Source of the DNA: Antilocapra americana
Taxonomy: Eukaryota > Chordata > Mammalia > Artiodactyla > Antilocapridae
NCBI GenBank assembly: GCA_007570785.1
Contig: ML661885.1
Coordinates: 32,909,942 to 32,973,941, forward strand
Length of the DNA stretch: 64,000 nucleotides
Direction of reading: 5' to 3'
In this document: positions 1-10,444 of the stretch, one piece after another
Position numbering within the stretch: the first letter of the stretch is position 1
How the letters are laid out: each line of letters starts with the position of its first letter
Program-made: the position numbers and the translations under genes
Notes under the pieces: generated by a model
What the model was told of the DNA's origin: nothing
The model's input: the letters and a program-made list of their open reading frames with translations, nothing else
Databases searched by the model: none

Positions 1-637
1 CTATGTCTTGGCATATTCACTAACTCTGCTGTGAACAGCTGTGTGTTTAACAATGGGGAGAGGATATGGGTGAACAGACTGATGCAGTTTTCTATAAACA
101 CATGTCAAAAAATTTCCTCCTTTTGGCTTTACTTCTCATTCCTGACCTTGCTCTCTATCAGTTAGGGTTCCATATTCTCTCTAGGGATCACCAAGGATAT
201 TAGCTGACAGTGCCCCCACCCCCTACCTCCACACACACGTCCTAAAGCTCCTTTCTCCTTCTGGGCTACAATTACCCTCAGCTTCTATTTCATCTTTCAG
301 CTTGCTTCCATTTTCTTCCTATTACTAAATATCTTCTTTGAAATTCACTCTTGACATCTAGCCTAACCCTCATTTCCTACAATGTGTTTAATCCCATTTT
401 GTGTTCCTTGTATTTTTCATAAAATATCAGCTTGAACTGGAAATCACAGGAAAGATTTTGTAAGAGATATTAGTGATATATTTATGGGCTGAAAACACTG
501 ATTTAGATAAGAAACAGAGGAAAAATACAGGAAAATTTGAGAATAGTTGATGAAACAATTTCTAAACAGACAGTAGAGACTGGATTCAGTGTATAAACAA
601 AGAAGCTGCTTAGGAAGAAAAATATCATTCATTCAAC
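1..637. other. Non-coding stretch, nothing recognised
   Basis: AT-rich sequence with stops in all frames. A pyrimidine-rich part near 230-330 shows no clear repeat identity. No gene, promoter or repeat family could be supported. Confidence 0.5.
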
Positions 638-739
638 AAACATTTATTGAATTTCAACTGTGTGCCAGGCAATGTCATAATTATTGGGAGATAGAGCAGT
701 AAAGAAAACAAACAAGCATCTTTTTTAATGCATCTTATA

Positions 740-926
740 TTCTGGGAAAGATTGAAGGTAGGAGGAGAAGGGGATGACAGAGGACGAGATAGTTAGGTGG
801 CATTACCAACTCAATGGACATGAGTCTGAGCAATTTCCAAGAGATGGTGAAGGACAGGGAAGCCTGGCATGCTACAGTCCATGGGGTTGCAGAGTGAGAC
901 ATGACTGAGTGATGAAACAACAACAA
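740..926 (+). mobile_element. BovB LINE 3'-end fragment
   Basis: This is the terminal ~190 bp of a BovB (RTE-clade) LINE. It begins at 'ctgggaaagattgaagg' and ends at 'agacatgactgagtgatga' with a short CAA-rich tail. It is severely 5'-truncated. A weak 7-bp duplication ('catctta' at 731-737, 'catccta' at 927-933) may mark the target site. It interrupts the older repeat around it. Confidence 0.85.
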
Positions 927-1340
927 CATCCTAGGGGGAGGAGACAATGAAAAAAGAGGTGAATATACCAAATGTTTGAGTATGGTAAGCACTATGGAGA
1001 AAATAAGACGTGAAAGGGAAATAGATAGCGATCAGTAGGATTAGATGGGTGGGAGCAATTTTAAATACAGTGATCAGAAAGGACTCACTGGGAAGAAAAT
1101 GTTTGAACAGCAACCTGAAATAAGTAAAAGGAAAGGCAGGCAAATAACCTGGGGAAGACTGTTGCAGGCAGAGAGCAACAGTGCAGAGGCCTAAGGCCAA
1201 AGCAAGTCCATCATATTCAAGGAAGAGCAAGGAGGCAGATAAGTGAGAAGAGGAGTCAACCTTAAAGGCAATAGTGAACCCATTGGTAAAGAGCCTTATA
1301 GGCCGTTGTAGAGACTTGGGCTTTTCTTTAAGGTGTAATG

Positions 1341-1560
1341 GGGCTTCCCTGGTGGCTCAGATGGTAAAGTATCTGACTGCAATGCAGGAAACCCATGTTC
1401 AATCCCTGGGTAGGAAAGATCCCCTGCAGAAGAAAATGGCAACCTACCCCATTATTCTAGCCCAGGAAAACCCATGGTTAGAGGAGCCTGGAGGGTTACA
1501 GTGCATGGGAACAAAGAGTTGGACATGACTTAGTGACTAACACATTCACTTTACTTTCAC
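1341..1560 (+). mobile_element. Bov-tA SINE
   Basis: The tRNA-Glu-derived head starts 'gggcttccctggtggctcag', followed by the B-box-like 'gttcaatccctggg' and the BovB-like 3' part ending 'ttggacatgacttagtgac'. An imperfect 13-bp target-site duplication lies at 1327-1339 and 1561-1573 with two mismatches. An open frame through it (1274-1528) is incidental. Confidence 0.93.
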
Positions 1561-2010
1561 TTTAGGATGTAATAGGAAGACAGTAGAAAGGTTGGGGTAG
1601 AGAATGTGATCTGATTTACAATTTTGGCAGAATGACTCCAGACGTTGTCCTGAGAATAGATTGTAGGGCTCCCAAAGCAGAATAAAAAAGGACAAACTAG
1701 GAGATTATTACAATAATCCAAATAAGAGATGATAATGACTTCGCCGGCAAGGATGACACCAAAATTTGGGGCCTGAACAACCAGAAGGATAGAGTCATCA
1801 TCACCTGGCAAGGGGAATACTCTAGAGCAGTGGAACCTGGTAGGAAAGGTCAGGAGTTTTGACTTCAACATCTTAAGCTTGAGAAATTTATTGGATATCC
1901 AAAGGAGATGTATAGCAGGCAATAAGAAATTAGAGTCTGGCATTAAGGAGAGAAGTTTGGATGGAGATATACAGCAAATCACTGATAAATATCACCTCAT
2001 TTTCCCTTAA

Positions 2011-2712
2011 TACAAAAAAGAAGGATGGACACTACTATGGACAGTTTTATAATGTAGGGAAGGGGATTTATTAATATGAGGGTCTATATTTTCCTCTGTC
2101 AAGGCTGAGGCAGAGTTATATACTAAAAAGAAACAGCTTTGGCTATTAACCAACATTGACTAAAGGTTTGCCTAGTAGCATTGAGAGGCCAGCTGGGCTT
2201 GAAAATCCTAAATTTGTAGCAGTTCCGGTTTATGGTTATATACCCTATGTGGTAAAGCATGGAAGATATATGTTGAATCGGTTGGGGAAGTACACTGACT
2301 GAAACTGCCCGCCCTGGCCAAGCACCATAGTAACCATTTGCATGAGTTGTTTTAAGACAGGAGGTCCTGGTAAAGAACATGGAACTAATAAGCTACCACC
2401 AACCAGAAGAGCTCAGGAAAAGTCAAAAGGCACACCACATGTCCAACCACCTCTCAGAATCCTTCTCTCTGGCATCCATCTTGGCTGAACAAAGCATGCA
2501 CCACCAGAAAGGACTCTGAGTCAGAATGATTGGCTAAAGACAACTTCCTGCAACAAATCCATTCAGGGTTAGGAAATGATTAGTGGATGTGGAAGAAGGA
2601 AAGGGAGATAGAAAATTGATGATTCTGGTGATGGTGTCATAGAACTGCTGACCATAGAACCCAAACTGAGTAAGAGGCATATATCATAGTGGTGATGAAC
2701 TAACTCTCTTAC
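2011..2712. other. Non-coding stretch, nothing recognised
   Basis: No coding potential and no confident repeat. One open frame of 85 codons on the minus strand (2123-2380) has no recognisable domain and no initiation context. Confidence 0.4.
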
Positions 2713-2757
2713 TATATATATATATATGTATATATATATACACACACATATATATAC
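2713..2757. repeat. (TA)n/(CA)n microsatellite
   Basis: About 45 bp of alternating TA with a short CA block inside. It is a simple-sequence repeat, likely polymorphic between individuals. Confidence 0.95.
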
Positions 2758-3961
2758 TTAACATAATGCAAGAAATTGATGTAATACTGGGACTCAAAGG
2801 AGCTAGCTATCATGTAACAGAAGTTATGTTTTATAATACCAAGATCCTTGATCACCTTCTAAAAAGTACACCACTGTATATACAATTTATAGGACATAAG
2901 GAAGGAAAATTTTGCAGTAAAATTGGTACTTTTAATAGTTGTGAAATTTCTTTTACTGCTCATATTATCTTTGCTTTTTCATTCCAAACTGGTTTCATTT
3001 GACTCAAGCCAAAATCCCATGTGATTCTTTCTAACTTTCCTTGGAATTTTTCAACAGACATAGGCATAATAATACAATTGTGGTCAGGCAAGTTCCTTAA
3101 CAAAGGATAGAATGTCTTCTCATGGCATTCCAAAGAGATGACTTAGTCTCAGCTGAGTAGAAAACAAGACAAGTAATAGTCTTAGACATGGAGGCTCTCT
3201 TTAAGCACCTCTAGGCTTACATTGACATGTTTCAATGAGATAATAATCAATATAGAATCTTTATTTTAGAGTCTTCAAAACTCCAAAAATTTAAAAGATA
3301 AATCCAGAAATGAGTGAATATCTTTCCTATCAGGCTTCTAAAATATTGGAGTACCTACAGATTTATAACAGCTGGGTAATGAGAAAGAATTCTCAAATTA
3401 CATCATGAAGCTCACAGCCTAGCATTAACAAAAACCAGCTCTGGCTGGTTTAAGTCAAAAGGGGACCATATTTGAAGGAGGCCCAAAGAAATAGAAATAC
3501 AAACAAGAGGTGAACAATGGACCTTGGGGAGAGTAAGAATCAGGGTGGACTGGGGACTAGGAGGCAGAATTCATGAGTCTTTGCTTTAGACAGCTGCCAT
3601 CAACATGGCAGAGTTCCAATTCCCCGAGGCTCTATATCTCTTTGTTCAAATTCTTTGCAGAATGAAACCAAATAGTCAGCCTAAGTTAAATGCTCACCCC
3701 TGAATCAAGGGCAGGATGGAGGGATAATTAAGTTTAGAAATAGAGATATGGTTCTGAGAGACCATTCCTGTGTCCTGGGGACAAAGAAAGGGAACTCTTG
3801 ACCCAAAGAATCACTAGAAGTTTATACTACTGAGAAAGACAGGCAATAAGCCAAGTAACTTCAAAGGTGAAGGCTAAGAAAGGAAAGAAGAGAATGTTAA
3901 AGAAAAATAGATAACAAAGAGAATTAAAGTAATTTAAATATCAGGGAAAAAGATGGTACCA
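2758..3961. other. Non-coding stretch, possibly old repeat remnants
   Basis: No gene seen. The part from about 3420 to 3900 has the texture of a decayed LTR or LINE, for example 'ccagctctggctggtttaag'. I cannot name it, and the call is tentative. Confidence 0.3.
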
Positions 3962-3972
3962 AAACTGAAATG

Positions 3973-4542
3973 CAGATGGTGACTTGCAGCCATGAAATTA
4001 AAAGACACTTACTTCTTGGAAGAAAAGCTATGACCAACCTAGACAGCATTTTAAAAAGCAGAGACATTACTTTGCCAACAAAGGTCTGTCTAGTCAAGGC
4101 TATGGTTTTTCCAGTAGTCATGTATACATGTGAGAGATGGACTATAAAGAAAGCTGAGCACTGAAGAATTGATGCTTTTGAACTGTGGTGTTGGAGAAGA
4201 CTCTTGAGAGTCCCTTGGACTGCAAGGAGATCCAATCAGTCCATCCTAAATTAAATCAGTCCTGAATATTCATTGGAAGGGCTGATGTTGAAGCTGAAAC
4301 GTCAATACTTTGGCCACCTGATGCCAAGAGCTGACTCATTTGAAAAGGCCCTGTTGCTGGGAAAGATTGAAGGTGGGAGGAGAAGATGACAACAGAGAAT
4401 GAGATGGTTGGATGGCATCACCGACTCAATGGGCATGAGTTTGAGTAAACTCCAGGAGTTGGTGATGGACAGGAAGGCCTGGTGTGCTGCAATTCAAAGG
4501 GTTGCAAAGAGTTGGACATGACTGAGTGACTGAACTGAACTG
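3973..4542 (+). mobile_element. BovB LINE 3' fragment (5'-truncated)
   Basis: This covers the C-terminal reverse-transcriptase region ('gcagccatgaaattaaaaga', 'ccagtagtcatgta') through the BovB 3' end ('gactgagtgactgaactgaa'). The target-site duplication is 'aaactgaaatg' (3962-3972) and 'aaactgagatg' (4543-4553). A 64-codon frame at 3970-4164 encodes a decayed piece of BovB protein (VMYTCERWTIKKAEH). It is non-functional. Confidence 0.93.
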
Positions 4543-4553
4543 AAACTGAGATG

Positions 4554-4664
4554 AGAAGGATAAGGGAGGGTTGAGTTCAGGAGGAAAGAGAGCATTCAAG
4601 GAGGGATATCAGCGTGCACAAAGAGTTTGGAAGTAGGAAGAAGAAGGCCATTTTACCTGCTGGT
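4554..4664. other. Short host segment between two BovB insertions
   Basis: This is the left flank of the large BovB. It contains 'gagagcattcaaggag' and 'cagcgtgcacaaagag', which resemble the ancient repeat also present at 8673-8850. The BovB therefore probably split one older element. Confidence 0.35.
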
Positions 4665-6248
4665 AGATGTTAGTATCCTCTTCATGGATAATAGCCTTTT
4701 CTGTAGCAAAGGGGCTTGGGTAAACCAATGAAGTCATGAGCCATATGTAGGGGTACTCAAAGATGAATGGGTCATAGTGAAGAGTTCTGATTAAACGTGG
4801 TCCACAGGAGGAGAAATAGTAAACCACTCTAGTATTCTTGCCAGGAGAACTCCATGAACAGCATGAAAATGCAAAAACATGACACTAGAAGATGAGCCTC
4901 CCAGGTCAGAAGGTGTCCAAAAAGCTAAGGAGGAAGAGCAGAGGGAATTACTAATAGCTCCAGAAAGAATGAAGCAGCTGGGCCAAAGTGAAAATGATGT
5001 TCAGTTGTGAATGTGGGTGTTGGTGAAGTCCAGTGTTGTAAAGAACAATATTGCATAGGAACCTGGAATGTTAGGTCCATGAACCAAGGTAAATTGGAGG
5101 TGGTCAAGCAAGAGTAAATATCAACATCTTAGGAACTGGTGAAGTAAAATGGACGAATATAATTCAGATGACCATCATACCAACTACTGTGGGCAAGAAT
5201 CCCTTAGAAGAAATGGAGTAGCCCTCATAGTTAACAAGAGTCTGAAAGGTAGTACTTGGATGAAATTTCAAAAATCATAGAATGATCTCGGTTCATTTCC
5301 AAGGCAAACCATTCAACATCACAGTCTATGTTCCAACCACTAATGCTGAAAAAGCTGAAGGTGACCAGTTCTATGAAGACCTATAAGACTTTCTAGAACT
5401 AATACCAAAAAAAGATATCTTTTTCATCATAGGGGATTCAAATGCAAAAATAGGAAGTTAAGAGATACTCAGAATAACAAGGCAACAACTAACAAGAGTT
5501 TTGTGAAGAGAACTCTCTGATCACAACAAACACCCTTTTCCAAAACCCAAGAGATGACTCTATACATGGACATCACTAGATGATCAATAGTGAAATCAGA
5601 CTGATTATGTTCTTTGCAGCCCAAGATGGAGAATTTCTACACAGCCAGCAAAAACAAAGCTCGTAGCTGACTGTGGTTCAGATAATGAGCTGCTTATTGC
5701 AAAATTCAGTCTTAAATCGAAGAAAGTAGGGAAAACCACTAGGCCATTCAGATATAACTTAAAATCTCTTATGATTACATAGTGGAGGTGAGTAATGGAT
5801 TCAAAGGATTAGATTTGGTAGACAGAGTGCCTGAAGAACTGTGGACAGAGGTATGTAACACTGTACAGGAGGCAGTGACCAAAATCATCCCAAAGAAAAC
5901 GAAGTGAAAGAAGGCAAAGGGGTTGTTTGAGGAGGCTTTACAAATAGCTGAGAAAAGAAAAGAAATGAAAAGCAAGGGAGAAAGGAAAAGATATACCCAG
6001 CTGAATGCAGAGTTCCAGAGAATAGTAAGGAGAGATAAGAAGGCCTTCTTCAATTAGCAATGCAAAGAAACAGAGGAAAACAACAGAATGGGAAAGACTT
6101 GCGATGTTTTCAAGAAAATTGGAAACATCAAGGAAACATTTCATACAAGGATGGGCATGATAAAGGACAGAAACAACAAGGACCTAAAAGAAACAGAAGA
6201 GATTCAAAAGATGTAGAAAGAATGCATAGAACTATACAGAATCATTCT

Positions 6249-6516
6249 TTTTTTTTCTTTTGGTTTTCTTTTTTATTTTATTTATTTATTTTTTTATTGT
6301 TTTTGCCATACAACGTCATGATATCACCATGGGTTTACATATGCTCCCCCTCCAGGTCACCCCTCCCTCCTCCCTCCCCCTGGGAAATCTCATTGCACCA
6401 GCCCCGAGCATCAATCCTGGGCTGGCGATTGATTAGACATATGGTAATTAACATGTTTCAATGCCATTCTCCCATATCGTCCCACCCTTTCCCTCATCCA
6501 CAGAGTCCACAAGTCT
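6249..6516 (-). mobile_element. L1 3'-UTR fragment inserted in BovB
   Basis: A poly-T run at 6248-6290 is the antisense poly(A) tail. It is followed by L1 3'-UTR sequence in antisense ('ctgggctggcgattgatt', 'aacatgtttcaatgccatt'). The duplication is 'gaatcattct' (6239-6248) and 'gaatcgttct' (6517-6526). The copy carries the variant 'gatatcaccatgggtttac', shared with the fragment at 48744-48919 and unlike the other L1 ends in the window. Confidence 0.92.
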
Positions 6517-6891
6517 GAATCGTTCTTAACGACCCGGATAAAACACAATAGTGTGCTCACTCACTGAAAACTGGATATGCTGGATTGTGAGGTCAAGTTG
6601 GCCTTAAGAAATATTACTAAAAATGAAGTAGAGGAGGTGACAGAATTCCAGCTGAGCTATCTAAAATCTTGAAAGATAATGCTGGTGAGTGCTGCACTCA
6701 GTATGTCAGCAAATTTGTAAAACTGAGCAGTGGCCACAAGACTGGAAAAGGTCAGTTTTCACTTCAATCTCAAAAAAGGGCAATGTCAAAGAATGTTCAA
6801 ACATTCTCTATGCAGTAGCACAATTGCTCTCATTTCACACGTTAGCAAGATTATGCTCAAAATCCTTCAAGCTAGGCTTCAGTAGTATGTG

Positions 6892-6961
6892 AACTGAGAA
6901 CTTCCAGACGAGATCGGGCGCGTTCAGGGTGGTATGGCCATAGACAAACTGAGAACTTCCA
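6892..6961. repeat. Exact 15-bp target-site duplications around the 5S fragment
   Basis: 'aactgagaacttcca' occurs at 6892-6906 and again at 6947-6961. Only one copy is expected in uninterrupted BovB, so the 55-bp difference is an insertion. The perfect copies indicate a staggered-cut insertion event of moderate age. Confidence 0.93.
6905..6945 (-). pseudogene. 5S rRNA pseudogene fragment (nt 1-41), no poly(A) tail
   Basis: Read on the minus strand, the 41 bases match the first 41 nucleotides of mammalian 5S rRNA as I recall it, with one mismatch (position 6, C to T). The most characteristic block is 'gatcgggcgcgttcaggg' on the plus strand. The fragment holds the 5' end of 5S but stops inside the molecule, so the internal RNA polymerase III control region (A box about nt 50-64, C box about nt 80-97) is missing and it cannot be transcribed as 5S. 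There is no poly(A). The last two bases at its internal end overlap the left target-site duplication. This fits a 3'-truncated tailless retropseudogene; it is not a gene. Confidence 0.9.
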
Positions 6962-7222
6962 AATGTACAAATTGGGTTTCGAAGAGGCAGAGGAACCAGA
7001 GATCAAACTGCCAACATTTGTTGCATCATGGAGAAAGCAAGGGAATTCCATGAATCCATCTATTTCTGCTTCATTGACTATGCTAAAGCCTTTGATTGTG
7101 TGGATCATAACAAACTGAAGAAAATTCTAAGAGAGATGGGAGTACGAGACCACCTTTCCTGTTTCCAGAGAAACCTGTATGCAGCACAAGAGGCAATAGT
7201 TAGAATCAGACATGGAACAGCT

Positions 7223-7495
7223 GCTGCTGCTGCTAAGTCACTTCAGTCATGTCCAACTCTGTGCAACCCCACAGACAGCAGGCAAACCAGGCTCCCCCAT
7301 CCCTGGGATTCTCCAGGCAAGAACAATGGAGAGGGTTGCCATTTCCTTCTCCAATGCATGAAAGTGAAAAGTGAAAGTGAAGTAGTTCAGTCATATCCTA
7401 CTCTTCGAGACCCCATGGACTGTAGCCTACCAGGCTCTTCCATCCATGGGATTTTCCAGGCAAGAGTACTGGAGTGGGTTGCCATTTCCTTCTCC
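7223..7495 (-). mobile_element. Bov-A2 SINE inserted in BovB
   Basis: The copy is antisense. It begins at the reverse complement of its CAG-type tail ('gctgctgctgctaagtcac') and contains both A monomers separated by the 'gaaagtgaaaagtgaaagt' linker. The target-site duplication is 13 bp with one mismatch: 'acatggaacagct' (7210-7222) and 'acatgtaacagct' (7496-7508). Confidence 0.95.
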
Positions 7496-7880
7496 ACATG
7501 TAACAGCTAACTGGTTCAAAATTGGGAAATGAGCACAACAAGGCTGTATATTGTCATCCTGCTTATTTAACTTATATGCAGAGTACATCATGTGAAATAC
7601 CAGGCTGGAAGAATCACCAGCTGGAAGTAAGATTGCTGGTAGAAATATCAATAACTTCAGATATGCAGATGATACCACTCAAATGGCAGAAAGAGAAGAG
7701 GAACTAAAGAGCCTCTTAATGGCTCTTTTATGAAAAAAGAGGGTAAAAGCTGGCTTGAAACTCAACATTCAAAAACACTAAGATCATGGCATTTAGTCCC
7801 ATCACTTCATGTCAAATAGAAGGGGAAAAGGTGGAAGCAGTGACAGATTTTATTTTTCTGGGCTCTAAAAATCACTGTGG

Positions 7881-8092
7881 GCTTCCTTCATAGCTCAGTG
7901 GGTAAAGAGTCTGCCTGCAACGCAGGAGACCCAGGCTCAATTCCTGGGTCGGGAAGATCCCCTGCAGGAGGAAATGGCAACCCACTCCAGTATTCTTGCC
8001 TGGAGAATCCCATGCACAGAGGAGCCTGGCAGGCTACAGCCCATGGGGTCACAAGAGTCGGACAAGACTTAGCGACTTAACTACTAACTACT
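7881..8092 (+). mobile_element. Bov-tA SINE inserted in BovB
   Basis: It starts 'gcttccttcatagctcag' and ends 'gacaagacttagcgactt' plus an 'actaactacta' tail. The exact 13-bp duplication 'aaaatcactgtgg' lies at 7868-7880 and 8093-8105. BovB sequence resumes precisely after it. Confidence 0.95.
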
Positions 8093-8672
8093 AAAATCAC
8101 TGTGGATGGTAACTGCAGCCATGAAATTAAAAGATGCTTTCTCCTTGGAAGGAAAGCTATGACAAAATTAGACAGCATTAAAAAGCACAGGTATCATTTT
8201 CCAACCAAGGTCCATATAGTCAAAGCTATGGTTTTTCCAGTAGTCATGTACAGATGTGACCGTTGGTCCATAAAGGGGGTCGAGGAAATGATGCTTTCAG
8301 ATTGTGGTGGTAGAGAAGACTCTTGAGAGTTCCTTGGACTTCAAGAATATTAAACCAGTCAGTCCTAAAGGAAATCAAACCTGAATATTCATTGGAAAGA
8401 CTGTTGCTGAAGCTGAAGCTCCAATACTTTGGCCACCTGATGTGAAGAGCCAACTCATTGGAAAAGACCTTGATGCTGGGAAAGACTGAAGGCAAAAGGA
8501 GAAGAAAGGGGAAGGAGATAATATGATTAGGTAGAATCACAGACTCAACGGACTTAAATTTTAACAAACTCCAGGAGATAGTGGAAGACAGTGGAGCCTG
8601 GCATGCTGCAGTCTATGGGATCGCAAAGGGTCAGATGTGAATTAGCAACTGAACAACAACAGATGTTAGTAT

Positions 8673-8850
8673 ACCCAGAGCAGAGTCAAGTGATATGAAA
8701 TGGGAAAGTTAGTGAAAAGCAACTTGGACCATGTAAAGGATTTTGGACTTGATTCTGTAAGCAATAGGGAGCTGTAAGAGTAGCTGATGGGATCAGATAC
8801 AGCTTTTTAAAGATAATCCTAGCTGCTGCTGATTTAGTCACAACCACCTG
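8673..8850. mobile_element. Ancient mammalian repeat, second copy
   Basis: Text such as 'ggattttggacttgattct' and 'gatgggatcagatacag' is collinear with the unnamed family at 638-2010. It is the right half of the element split by the large BovB. Confidence 0.45.
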
Positions 8851-8884
8851 TGGGCCACTAGGCACTGAAGGATGAAGGGCTTTA

Positions 8885-9095
8885 GAATTAGAGAGTGTGG
8901 GGTTAGAAGCCTTGTGCCACTAGCTGATTATATGGTGTTAAAGAAGAAACTTAATCTTCTGAATCTTAATTTTAGATTAATTAGCATCTGGAAAATGCAA
9001 ATACCAATACCTATCTTTCAGGGTTATAGTAACTCTTAATAAGCATAAAGTTAGGAACATGTAAACAATAAGTAGCAGTTATTGTTACTTCTCAT
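8885..9095 (+). mobile_element. MIR SINE (old)
   Basis: Diverged MIR order is visible: 'ttagaagccttgtgccact', then 'cttaatcttctgaatctt', then 'cctatctttcagggttat', then 'aagcataaagttaggaac'. MIRs are ancient tRNA-derived SINEs mobilised by L2. Confidence 0.6.
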
Positions 9096-9149
9096 ATTAT
9101 TGTCCTTTCTATTTTTTAAATTGCAGCTTAGTTTTCCCTCATCTTCTGA

Positions 9150-9560
9150 TTTGGCTGACATTTATTGGATATTTATTGTATGTCATGCAAAGATGAATAT
9201 TTTACAAGCATTTTCTCATTTAATCTTCAAAACACTCCTCTAGGCTAAGTATTGGAGCCTCCCAGGTGACTCAGTAGGTAAAGATTCTGCCTGCAATGCA
9301 GGAGACACAGGAGATGTGGGTTCAATCCCTGGGTCAAGAAGATACCCTGGAGGAGGGCATGGCAACCCACTTCAGTATTCTTGCCTGGAGAATCCCACGA
9401 ACTGAGGGGTCTGGTAGGCTACAGTCCATAGGGTCACAAAGAGTAGGACATGACAGCCACTGAGCACAAGGTCAAGTATTATTGTTATCCCTTTTTTGAA
9501 GAGATAGATACTAAGATGTACAGATTTGAGCAAGTTGGTCAAGATCAGACTTTTAGAAAA
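9150..9560 (-). mobile_element. MIR SINE split by a Bov-tA
   Basis: Antisense MIR core 'cattttctcatttaatcttc' lies left of the Bov-tA. 'ttatcccttttttgaagagat' and 'gagcaagttggtcaagatcag' lie right of it. The two halves rejoin into one MIR. Confidence 0.6.
9255..9468 (+). mobile_element. Bov-tA SINE
   Basis: Head 'gcctcccaggtgactcag', B-box-like 'gttcaatccctggg', body 'ggcaacccacttcagtattc' and end 'gacatgacagccactgagc'. A short duplication 'aagtatt' flanks both sides. Confidence 0.93.
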
Positions 9561-9879
9561 AGAACTATATGCTCCTTGAGAGCAGAAACAAGTTTTAAGT
9601 TTCTACTATAGGGTCAAGCCTAGTACAATATAGACAGTGGATAATCATTTTGTATTGGATCAAATAGTGGATGAAATTCTCATTTAAAATTTCAGACAAT
9701 GTAAAGCCACATAGAAGTCCATAAGAGAGTTAGAGAAATAACTTCTAGAAGTATTTTGTTGAACTACAGTTGATTTACAATGTTATATTAGTTGCAGGTA
9801 TATGGCAAGAAATAACTTTTGAAGTAACAACACAAAAATACATTTTGGTCTATTTTTCGTTTTAACTATATGGATCAGT
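9561..9879. other. Non-coding; possible small L1 3'-end remnant
   Basis: No gene seen. The piece around 9752-9810 ('gttgatttacaatgttat') resembles a cetartiodactyl L1 3' end in antisense. It is too short to be certain. Confidence 0.35.
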
Positions 9880-10188
9880 GTATCAGGTAGCTGTTTCTGA
9901 GGAAGAAATCACTCCAAAACAATAATTTAAAACAATAACTGTTTATTATCATTCACAATCCAGTAGGTAGTCTTTGTGGTTCTTCTGATCAGTACCAGCT
10001 TGGCTGATCTCTGCTGGGTTTTGCCATGCAGCTGTGGGCAACCAGCCAGTTGGCTGGCAGCTAGATAATATTAGTTTCCTTTGTTGCTCTAAATATTGCC
10101 ACAAACTTAGTAGCTTAAAATGGTACAAATTTGCTATCTTCTGGCTTGGAAGGTCAGAAGTTTTGACTGGACTGAAATCAAGGTATTA

Positions 10189-10402
10189 CACCTTCCCAGG
10201 CGGTACTAGTAGTAAAGACTCACCTGCCAATGAAGTAGACATAAGAGACAGGTTCTATCCCTGGGTCGGGAAGGTCCCATAGAGGAGGGCACGGCAACCC
10301 ACTCCAGAATTCTTGCCTGCAGAATCCCATGGACAGAGGAGCCTGCAGGCTATGATCCATGCAGGCACAGAGTCAGACAGGACTGAAGTGATTTAGCACA
10401 CA
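10189..10402 (+). mobile_element. Bov-tA SINE inside the MLT1-like LTR
   Basis: The exact 14-bp duplication 'aaatcaaggtatta' lies at 10175-10188 and 10403-10416. The tRNA-like head is altered ('caccttcccaggcggtact'), and the BovB-like body is clear ('cggcaacccactccagaatt'). Confidence 0.93.
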
Positions 10403-10444
10403 AAATCAAGGTATTAGTGGGACTGCGCCCCTTCTGGAGACTTT

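Larger units (their letters stand above)
638..2010. mobile_element. Ancient high-copy mammalian repeat, family not named
   Basis: The block opens with a motif of the 'caacaaacatttattga' kind followed by a 'tgtgccaggcaatg' stretch. It runs on through text typical of a common old mammalian repeat: 'gtgcagaggcctaagg', then 'gatctgatttac', then 'gagaatagattgtagg', then 'ggatatccaaaggagatg'. I recognise the text as a widespread repeat but cannot assign the family. It is interrupted by a BovB fragment (740-926) and a Bov-tA (1341-1560). Related, collinear material recurs at 8673-8850 and 53380-54260. Confidence 0.5.
4677..8660 (+). mobile_element. Near full-length BovB (RTE) LINE, dead, with nested insertions
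   Basis: An exact 12-bp target-site duplication ('agatgttagtat', 4665-4676 and 8661-8672) bounds the element. Removing the four later insertions leaves about 3.1 kb, close to the usual ~3.2 kb of BovB. The order is BovB-like: 5' region, AP-endonuclease region (about 5040-5640, with a decayed 'ggggattcaaatgcaaaa' motif near 5430), reverse-transcriptase region (the 'gactatgctaaagcctttga' motif at 7076), and 3' tail ending at a CAA repeat. Frameshifts and stops occur throughout, so it cannot make active protein. BovB supplied the enzymes that ruminant SINEs are thought to have used. Confidence 0.93.

Noticed and set aside
6060..6518. 152-codon frame
   Set aside because: It crosses from BovB into the antisense L1 tail (poly-T gives the Phe-rich part). 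It is a junction artefact.
7028..7510. 160-codon frame starting in BovB reverse transcriptase
   Set aside because: The first third is decayed BovB (FCFIDYAKAFDCVDHNK) and the rest is translation through the inserted Bov-A2 SINE. It is not a fusion protein.
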